Positions 48,328-58,734 of a DNA stretch of 64,000 nucleotides are shown piece by piece (positions within the stretch are counted from its first letter, which is position 1; each line of letters starts with the position of its first letter). Position numbers and translations under genes: made by a program. The notes beneath the pieces are model-generated. The model worked only from the letters and a program-made list of their open reading frames with translations. It was not told the origin of the DNA and did no database searches. The stretch is from NCBI GenBank assembly GCA_964023275.1, contig OZ029918.1:36045063-36109062 (forward strand), in the 5' to 3' direction. Source of the DNA: Norana najaformis (Eukaryota > Annelida > Clitellata > Crassiclitellata > Hormogastridae).

Positions 48328-48449
48328 TTACTTGTTCTCACAAAGGACCTGGTCGAATTTGTCGAGGAATATCTCTGCGTGGTGCGGCTGGAAAATGAGG
48401 GATGGTCTCAGACGAATTACTAGATCTGAGCTGCCTCCGATCTGGATGC
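48328..48449 (-). CDS. ABAT: ABAT exon 12 (last), with stop
   Basis: Acceptor TTTTGTTCTAG. Encodes [20 protein letters not shown], then [19 protein letters not shown] and TAA. Confidence 0.93.
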
Positions 48450-51400
48450 CTAGAACAAAATTCATGCAACATGTCAATAAGTGTATTTCTGGTAACTTGG
48501 CTCAGTGATATGGTGGCCAACTGACTCAAAATGCAGGGGGTAGGTTTGAGCCACCCAGCAGAAGTAGTCACAAAGTCAAGGGAGCAGAAATAGTCACAAA
48601 GGGAGCTGAAATAGTCACAAAGCAAAGGAAGCAGAAATAGTCACAAAGGCAGCTGAAATAGTCACAAAGTCAATGGAGCAGAAATAGTCACAAATGCAGC
48701 TGAAATAGTCACAAAGTCAATGGAGCAGAAACAGTCACAAAGGCAGCTGAAATAGTCACACAGCAAAGGGTGCTGAAATAGTCACAAACTGAAGCATTTG
48801 GTCAGAATGTCCAGCTTGTGTGTGGTCAACTAAAATGGGGCCAGGCCAACTGAATGATTCAATAACACACCTTTGTTTTTGAGCGCCTTGACAAGCTTGT
48901 CACGATGGGCTCCATCACGAGCGTCGACTCCACCCATTGCACCTTGCATGCGTACATTAAGTATCTGACCACTGTAGGTTTTCTGCAAGTAATCAAATAA
49001 CAATTTAAACTCTCTATACAAATGTCCACACGTGCACAAATATTTTATTTATTTATTCTTTTATTTATTAAGGCACTTATAAAAAAATGCGTGCAATGTC
49101 AGTACACCCGAATTTCAGGTGCGGATGTACAAGTATGTTTGCTAGAGGCCAAGATGGAATCATGCAAAAGCCAGGTAAGCCTAGCACATGCTTCTTAGGA
49201 GTTTGCATAGAGGCACATGAAGAAGTGTGTTACCTTTACCTACATGATTCTGAGGTATTTCTAAAGATGCCTGCAAAAAACTGTTATCTTTACCTTCATG
49301 TTTCTGAGCAGTTTCTATAGATGCCCACAAATAAGTTTGTTACCTTTACCTACATGCTACTGAGGTGTTTCTATAGATGCCTGTAAACAAACTGTTACCT
49401 TTACCTACATGTTTCTGAGGTATTTCTACAGATGCCTGCAAACAACTATGCAACCTTTACCTTCATGCTTCTGGGAAGTTTATATATAGATGCCCACTAA
49501 TACGTATGTAACCTTGACCTTCATGTTTCTGAGAAGCTTCTATCACCTTGTCACCTTGTGCTGTCAGCTCTTTGAGCTCTAGCGACCGTCATGATCAATC
49601 TTCTCCATTTCTTTCTTTCCAATGTCGCGTCCCTTAGTTGTGCCAAGTTCATTCCAGTTGCTTCGTGTATCTTGTCCATCCATTTTTTCCTTGGTCTCCC
49701 TTGTTTTCTCTTTCCCTCTCCACAAGCCAGCATCATTTCTTTTTCCAATCCATCTGATCTCATAACATGTCCAAAGAACCTCAGCTTTGATTTTAGCACT
49801 GTTTGTTGTAACGTCTCATCTTGCTCAATTCCAATCGCCCTGCGTACCCATTCATTAGTCCTTTTCTCCGTCCATGATGTTCTCAGCATCTTCCTCCATA
49901 TCCACATTTCACAAGCATTGATTTTTTTCTCTATTTTCTTGGTCATTGTCCACGTCTCACTGCCGTATGTTACTGTTGGTATAATCAAGGCCCTCACCAA
50001 TCTTTTTTTCGTGTCTGTGCTCACATGTTTGTCTTTCCATATTTTTTAATATTTAAGCTTCTATAGATGCCTACAAATAAATGTTACCTTTACCTTGTTT
50101 ACCGCAAAGCATACCTGTAGCTCTGTTATTCCATCGACCAACTTCTTGCCAGTTATTGTTGCATTCTCCAGCAGTTTCTCCTCTTTTATGGCAGCTACTA
50201 ACTGCTCAAGAAGGATCACCTTGACTGGATCTCCCATCCATGTATTAAACACCCGGTAAGCCTGAACATAACAAAAGACAACCATCCGTTAAAAACTTGT
50301 CTTATAGTTCATAAGGTATTACATTTAAATCAGCCGACCTGTCTCTGCTCCTTGCTCACCTCTTGCACAAAAAAACATTGCACTCGATCAGTGGTTGCTT
50401 TGACTCTTGTTGCGCGTTGCACCAAAGTAATCACAATCGTAGTCGTAAACTCGAAATTTCTATAGCGCCCAATGAAAGCCAAGTCATGGGAACCAGCTTA
50501 TTCACTGGCGTGCTTGGTCAAACAAAAATCGATAAGCAAGAAGGGTTCGGTTCCAGATCAAGATCCAAGAGTTGGGCAAGCAGACAGTCAGACGGCTACG
50601 GTGAGTGGTTTTGGAGCAATTGGATCTGCAGGATAAAAAAGGTGGAAGGTCAAACAAAAATCAATAGGCAAGAAGAGTTCAGTGCCAGGTCAAGATCAGT
50701 TATGCAGACAGTCAGACGGCTATGGCGGACGGTGTTTGGAATTGGATCTATAGGATGGATAAGGGGAAGAAGAGGAATGTAGCGTTGGGCTCTTAGGCAT
50801 TCTCGGTGGCTGCTCCAAGGCTTTGGAATTAAATTCCCCATTGAGTGCACTCTGTTAGTTCTTTAAAGCCTTCAGATCTAAACTTAAGAATTGTCTTTTC
50901 AAATTGCTTATCCACCATAGCCTGAATTTTGCTTTTTCTTGCCTATTAAATTTCAGATAGTAGTGGAAAAGGATCTCGAATGTTGTGGTTTTGGGCTCAG
51001 TACTGCATGGAGTAAGACCCAGGGCAGAAAGGCGTGGCATCACATCATCGATATGGCTATGCTCAACTAGAGTATGCCCTCCCGAGAGATATTTCGACCA
51101 GGCTTCTCCAACGGAATCTGATTTCTGTCTCTCGGTTTCACTTGAAACAACCACTAACCGATGCTTTGTGCATCATGATAATGGTGCTATAGAAGTCATC
51201 AGAATACAGATAGGTTACTTACCTCAGTAGGCATAAGTTCATCGGTGAAGTAGAATCCTCCAGTCAGCATCTTCTTACTAAACGTGACGATGTCTGGTGG
51301 AGACGGAAGGTTCCAGGTCTCATGGTGCCACATGCGACCAGTGGCTCCACCACCCGTCTGTACCTCATCCACCATGTAGTAGACGCCTTGCTACGAACAG

Positions 51401-54400
51401 GAAACAAAACAGGTCTTCAGATCTATGCCCGGCTCGCTCATAAGACAACATACTGACTGAATGAGTGACTGATTCACCAAATGATTAGACGAATAACTAA
51501 TCTAATCTAAAGACTTCTATAGCGCCGTTATCACAATGCCCATGGTATCAGTCGATGGTCGCTCCAAGTCAAAATCACAGTCTAAAAATCATAATCCATT
51601 GGAAAAGCCAGGTGGAATTCCAATAATTCAGAGAACCCAGAAGGCAGGCTATGGTGGGTAATCAAGTTGGAATAGCTGTGTCTTAAGTTTATACTGACTA
51701 AACTGACTAACGGACTTACTCACTTACTGACTGACTAACTGTCTGTCTCATTAACTGACTGACTGGCTGAATGAACGACTCAAAAATAAAATAAAAAATG
51801 AATAAAAAATGAAAAATAAATTTTAAAAATGAATAAAAAATTACCCGATTAACTAACTGTCTAGTCAGCTGACTGATTCCTGCATCAGAAAATTAAACTA
51901 GACAATTACACCATGCTTACTCATCAAAATCAATTATGCAAGAACCAGACTGTGTCTTCAGTTTCACTTATGATGTCCAGAAACTCCTGTCCACATTCAT
52001 CATTTCATAATTGTTTAAAATTTTCATTATCTAAAAATATTCCTGTTGCATATTTGAGAAAAACAGCAGCATCTCAAGATAAACCTGGCTACGAAGCGTT
52101 AGCGACTTCAATTACTCAGCCTCGGCATATGAGGGACTGGTGTATCGTCAGTGTACTCATTTTATGTCCGCGTTTGCAATGGGGCACAAGTTGACCTGAA
52201 ATCTTGAAACATCTTTCTGCCCTGGATGCACTTGAACCCTTGAACTTTGGGGTCGACAGTTCAGCATGCTAACCAATAGGCTATTGAAACTCGTTTTACC
52301 TCTTTGCAAAGTTTTTGCAGTCCGCGGAAAAAGTCCGGGTGAGCGTGATTGTCGCCTCCCTCGCCTTGAATCGGTTCCACGAGGACCCCAGCAACTGGAA
52401 CGCCCCGCTTGTCCATTTCGGCAATCTTCTGTCTCACCTTAAACGCAATTCAGATCCAAACAAAACTTACACACAGACAAAATTTAACTCTAAACAAATT
52501 CTGAAAGAAAATTAAATCAAAACCAAATTAGAAACTGAACTAGTTTTAGAGTCAATCAGTCAGTCAATCAGCATTCAGTTTTCATTCTTGTTATATTTCT
52601 GTATATAATAAGCACCACTCCACATAAACAAAGCATCAATAAACAAACTTCCACCAGAATTACGACAATTAATTGATCCATCTTACAAACTCACCATCAC
52701 TTCAACCCTAGCAATCTGTGTGTCGGTCTTCCAATCAAAACTCAAAACATTTCTTTTTTTCAGTTCCTATCCTGACTCCTCTTCTTCCCCTTATCCACTC
52801 TGCAGATCCAATTCCAAACACCACCCACCATAGCCGTCTGCCTGCCCCATGAATTTTGACTTGGAACTGAACCCTTCTTGCCTATCGATTTTGTTTTGAC
52901 TGAGCGCCTGTGAATAAGTTGGTTCCCACGACTCGGCTTTCATTGGGCGCTGCAGAAATCTCGAGATTACGAATCGTGAAGGACTTGATATAGGGCCCTA
53001 TACAGCAACTGTCTCAGAGGCATCTCAAAACTGCACTCTCTGTGTTGTAACTTCTAAGGTGAGCACTCAAACCAGTTGGCTACCATGTCACACAAGTCAG
53101 TCAGCAAGTACAATCGCTGAATAAACTGTTAGCTAAATGCCCCAACAAAGAATTTAATCAGCGCTTTTGACAGATGCTTGAAAGGCGCTATATAAATGCT
53201 TGTTACATTACATTAAACAAAAAGTCAGAGTATTTTCTACCAGTTCAATGCAGCGCGTTGCTTCGGCCTTGTTCTCAGCCTCATGCTTGTCGATTGGGTA
53301 TTTTGATTTTGGAAAGTCGACAAACGGCCAATCGAGATGGACAAAATCCAGCTTATGCTGCCACTTTGTATGAGTTACACTCAGACAACCTACAGCAGAA
53401 ACAACGTCAACGATACTTCAACTCAAACTAAACCAATCCACAAACCAAAACTAACACCCCGTTACTCACCTACTGTTCGTTACCTGATCACTTACCAGTT
53501 GTTACCTGGCCATTTACCAGTTGCTTCATTGTCATTTACCAGTTTTTGCTGCTTATTTTTGTTATCTGGTCATTTACCAGTTGTTTCCTTGTCATTTACC
53601 AGTTGTTTCCTTGTCATTTACCAGTTGCTCCCTTGTCATTTACCAGTTGCTTCCTTGTCATTTACCAGTTGTTACCTGGCCATTTACCAGTTGCTACCTG
53701 GTCATTTGCCAATTGCTTCATTGTCATTTACCAGTTTTTGCTGCTTATTTTTGTTATCTGGTCATTTACCAGTTGTTTCCTCGTCATTTACCAGTTGTTT
53801 CTTTGTCATTTACCAGTTGCTTCCTTGTCATTTACCAGTTGCTTCCTTGTCATTTACCAGTTGCTTCCTTGTCATTTTCCAGTTGCTTCCTTGTCATTTA
53901 CCAGTTGCTTCCTAGTCATTTACCAGTTTTTGCTGCTTATTTTTGTTACCTGATCATTTATCAGTTGCTACCTGGTCACTTACCAGCAGCTGCTTTGTCA
54001 TTTACCAACTTTTCCAGGTCATTTTTGTTATCTGGTCATTTATCAGTCATTTCTTGGTCATTTAACAGTTGTTTATTGGTTATTTACCAGTTGCTACCTG
54101 TTCACTTACAGTGAACTAATCACTCGAGTTGTAGCCTGGCCACATACTGTTGTTTCCTCATCACTTTCCAGTTGCTATCAGTCATATACCAGTTGTTACT
54201 TGGTCATTTACCAGCTGTAACTTAATGGCTTACCAGTTGTTCTGCCATGGAAAGCCTTCGTAAAGGATAGAATTGACAAATGTGGACATCCCGGGAGTTG
54301 GTTCGTAACGGCCGTCCGAATTTCCTCGTCTGATACGGGTCGGCCACCTCGCTTCTTCCGCTACAGAGAACAATATTCTGCGTCAGCAGCCAAAATCGAC

Positions 54401-56277
54401 ATTTATAGCCCTAAACATTTATATTAAAAATCACTACATAATATAACAAGATAACACTATAAACTTCTGTAGCCTTCCTATACATAGGTAAGATTAGATT
54501 AGATCAGACACCAACAGTTTATCGACATCCTATGGCATCAGAGGCCATTGATGTTGACAGAAAAAAATAATTGTACAGTTCTCAGTTTTTCTTTTCTACA
54601 TAAGCAAGTATCTAAGTATATAAGTAAGTAAGCAGCTAATTAATTAAGTAAGTGGCCAAGTAAGTAAGTAACACTACTTAGGTAGTTATTAAGCAAAACT
54701 GAATCATAATCTCAGATTTCCTCAGTGCAGGAAAACGCAAAGTCGCACGAAACAGCTTATTTGGAGGTGCTCAAAAAACTACGATAAACTTGAGTAGCCT
54801 ACTACATGAGCAAGTAAGTAAGCAAGTAACATTACTGACACAGTTTATAAGCAGAAATATTATATAGCTGTAGTTGATACTTAAAACTAGTGAGGAGCAA
54901 ACCATGTATGCCATGAAGATCATCTTAAAGGCATTTTCGTTCGAACACGATCCACATCCCATTGTCTGGACATGCTTCAGACCAGGTGGCGCCACCTACG
55001 ATCCAAAAAACAACAGTAAAGTAAAGTATCCCATATCCTACAAGTGAGACGTCCTTTCTTTAGGCCCTTGAGCCAGCAGTGGATGAATCCCAAGGTCCTG
55101 GATGCGGGGCCAGTGCATCGCAGGACTTGCCGTTTACTTCCCAACTTACGCCAGTACCAAATTACACTGCTTGGTGACAGAGGCACGGTGTGCGCAAAGA
55201 ACTTGCCCAGGATTGTTAAACGGAATCGAACCCGCAACCGCATGATCATTGACCAAGCACGTTACTAATAGACCACTGTCACACTAAAACAGGCTCTGCA
55301 CGAATTCATCATTTCCAGTTTAGTACGCTTCGAGATGTTCATATAGAGCATTTTAGGAAACACAACAAGACGATGATTCTACCAACCCAGCTCATTAACT
55401 GTAACATTCGGTAGTGTGCTGGGTCTGCAATCCAACGATTGTGGGTTTGAATCTGCTGAGCAGACATCATGCGACAACCCTGAGCAAGTTGTTCATTCAG
55501 ATTGTCTTGCACCTCAGATGTGCAAAAGTGTTGCAAACGCTTATTAACCCTTTTGCCTATCGATTTTGTTTTGACTGAGCGCCTGTGAATAAGCTGGTCC
55601 CCGCGGTGCGGCTTTCGTTGGGCGCTGTAGAAATCTCGGAATTACGATTACGATTACTCACTGTTGCATTTCTGTGCTCAGTCAAAAGACCTTTAGACCT
55701 GAGGACTCAAAGCCCGTGAGGGGTTTCTCTAGAGGCAAGTTTAAACAAGTGTTATCGGGAAAGTTTTTATATATCCAGCCCTGGTCTAAAAACAGTTCAA
55801 CGGTTGAAAGGTTTAGACAATCTCATCTTGGCCGTACAAATACTTGAAATAACATCCAGAGACAGAGAGAGAGACAGAGAGAGAAAGACATGGTGCAAGA
55901 GACAACAAGACAGAAGTGAGAGACAAGGGACAAGAAAGGAGGAAAGAAAGACAGATTGGAAGGACAAAGCAGAAGACAGAGGAGGGGTGTGAGTGAGAGA
56001 GAAAGAGAGAGACAGTAAAAGAAAGAAAGAGGGACAGGTACAGTCAGGGTGACAGAGACAGAAAGATATAAAGATAGAGAGTCTGAGAGAAAGACCGAGG
56101 GAGAGGGAGAGAGACACAGTGAGAGAGAGAGTGAGAGAGAAAGACAGAGACATAGAGATATAAAGATAGAGATATAAAGAAAGAGATAGACAGTCTGAGA
56201 GAGATAGAGAGAGACAGACAGAGAGACACACATAGACACACAGAGACAGAGGAAGAGAGAGACACAGAGAGACACAA

Positions 56278-56320
<43 letters not shown>

Positions 56321-56347
56321 CACACACAGACACACAGATACAGAGGA

Positions 56348-56380
<33 letters not shown>

Positions 56381-58646
56381 GACCGAGACACAGACAGAGA
56401 CAGAGATTGAGACAGAAAGAGAGGCCGAGACATAGAGACAGAGAGACACACAGGATTATATTATCTATCGGATATCATCAGTACAGACGGATAGCAGAGC
56501 CGAGCGCAGACGGTCGACCCAGTCCTTCGACGGTAGATTGCCGAGCGCCGGTCTATTCGCCAGATGAACCTAACAGTTCAATCAATGTCACACAATAACA
56601 ACTCAGTGTGCTCCAACCGAAAATTACTTTGCACTGCGCTTTTTTAGAGGATTTTTAAAGCCTCTACGCAAATGCCTTGATATGTAACCTGCCACACAGT
56701 GCATAGTCCATAGGTGCATTGGCAGGTCCTGAAAAGGTGCTATTTAAAGTCTGTGCACATACATACACACGTTCACTGCTTATCCACAACTATCCACAAA
56801 CACACACACATATATATATATAAACATGCACATATACACACATACATACTTACGTATACATACAACACAAACACATACATACATACATATACACATAAAT
56901 ATAAACTCATCATACAAACTCACCGATGCTCCACCGCTTGCAATTTCTGCTTCGGCCTTTCACTCAAAACTGAAAACATTCCTCTTCCACAGATCCTATC
57001 CTGACACCCCTTCTTCCTCTTATCTGCCTCTGCTCTCCAACCCCAAACATCACCCACCGTAGCTGCCATGCTGTCTCTCTGCCCGACTCTTGGATCTTGA
57101 CCCGGAACCGAACCCTTTTGCCTATTGATTTGTTTTGACTGAGCGCCTGTGAATAAGCTGGTCCCCGCGGCGTGGCTTTCGTTGGGCGCTGTAGAAATCT
57201 TGGGATTACGATTACGATAAATATACATACATACATAACATAGGTCTACATACATACATATACATATATATACATATAAAGACACATATATAACATACAA
57301 GGACTTCATTCTGCCTATCCACCAAGACCTGTAATTTGTGGCTTACAAGACAATAAAAATAGCCTAGTGGTTAGCATGTTGGAATGTCAACCCAGAGAAC
57401 AGGGTTCAAATCCCCATCAGCACAGAATAACTCAAGCAACTAAGGAAAATGTAGCCACATATAATAGCTAAGCAAACTGGCGCTATATAGACGCCTGAAT
57501 ACATTACATTTGCTTTACATTTTCCTTGGCAATTTAGCCACAGGATTACAGAAAGTCAAGATGATGGTGATATTCCAAAGTAAAACCAACTCACAAGATT
57601 TTTGGGGTCCTTCATCGCGTTCACAAAACGTGGGTGATTGTATCCTAGAATAGTACAACACACAAAACCACATCAGAAACTGACATACTTACTTACATAC
57701 AAACCTACATAAACACACATGGCTATTATTTAGAGGTCACCCCACTCCTGTGTATGTATGTGTTTATGTATGTATGTATGTATGTATGTATATGTTTATG
57801 TATGCATGTATGTATATATATGCGTGTATGTAATGTGTTTATGTATGTATGTATGTACGTATATGTGTTTATGTATACATGTATTTATATACGTATGTGT
57901 ATGCAATGTGTGTTTATATACGCATGTATGTATATATGCATGTGTTTATGTATGTATGTATATATGTGTTTATGTATGTATGTATGTATGTATATATGTA
58001 TTTATGTACGTACGTATGTATGTACGAATGTATGTATGTATGTATGCATGTGTCTGTAGGTGTGTATGTAAGTATGTATAACTGTATGTGCATATATGAT
58101 CACTTAGCCACCTGCTCTCATATGCCGAGGCTAAGAAAACTTCCTAGTACTGGCACGTGAAAGCTGGCTTCTCTTGCTACTCCTCATTATACAGAGTTTC
58201 TGTTGTATGTTTTAATTTTATGTTAGATCTGTTTATATGTTTTTGCTTGTTTTTCTGTTACATTTGTTTATCAGTTTAATTTATAAACGAGGCATTGTTT
58301 ACGTATCACGGATCAGGCGTGACAGACGATCCTCAGGGGAAGGGTATGTTTGTAATAGCGCATTTCTATAGCACCAGTTACGAATCTCTCAAAGGCGATT
58401 ATTAAATGGAGGTCACTCCACCTCTGTTTATGTATCCATATATGTATGCATGTGTGGATATGCATGTATGTGCGTAAGCATGCACGTGTATGTGTGCAAA
58501 TGTGTGTATGCATGTGTATGTATGTATGTATGTATGTATGTATGTATGTGTGTGTACATGTATGTATGTATGCATAGAGGCATGTATGTATGCTGCTGTA
58601 TCCATGAACGCATGCATGTATGTTTGTGCACATGCATATGTGTATA

Positions 58647-58734
<88 letters not shown>

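Noticed and set aside
49551-50024. 157-aa frame as a host gene inside ABAT
   Set aside because: Its motifs are those of a LINE ORF C-terminus, and target duplications flank it.
53480-54233. Repeat array with open frames in several phases (up to 197 aa)
   Set aside because: The hydrophobic peptides are translations of a 22-bp minisatellite, and the ABAT exons show this to be intron.
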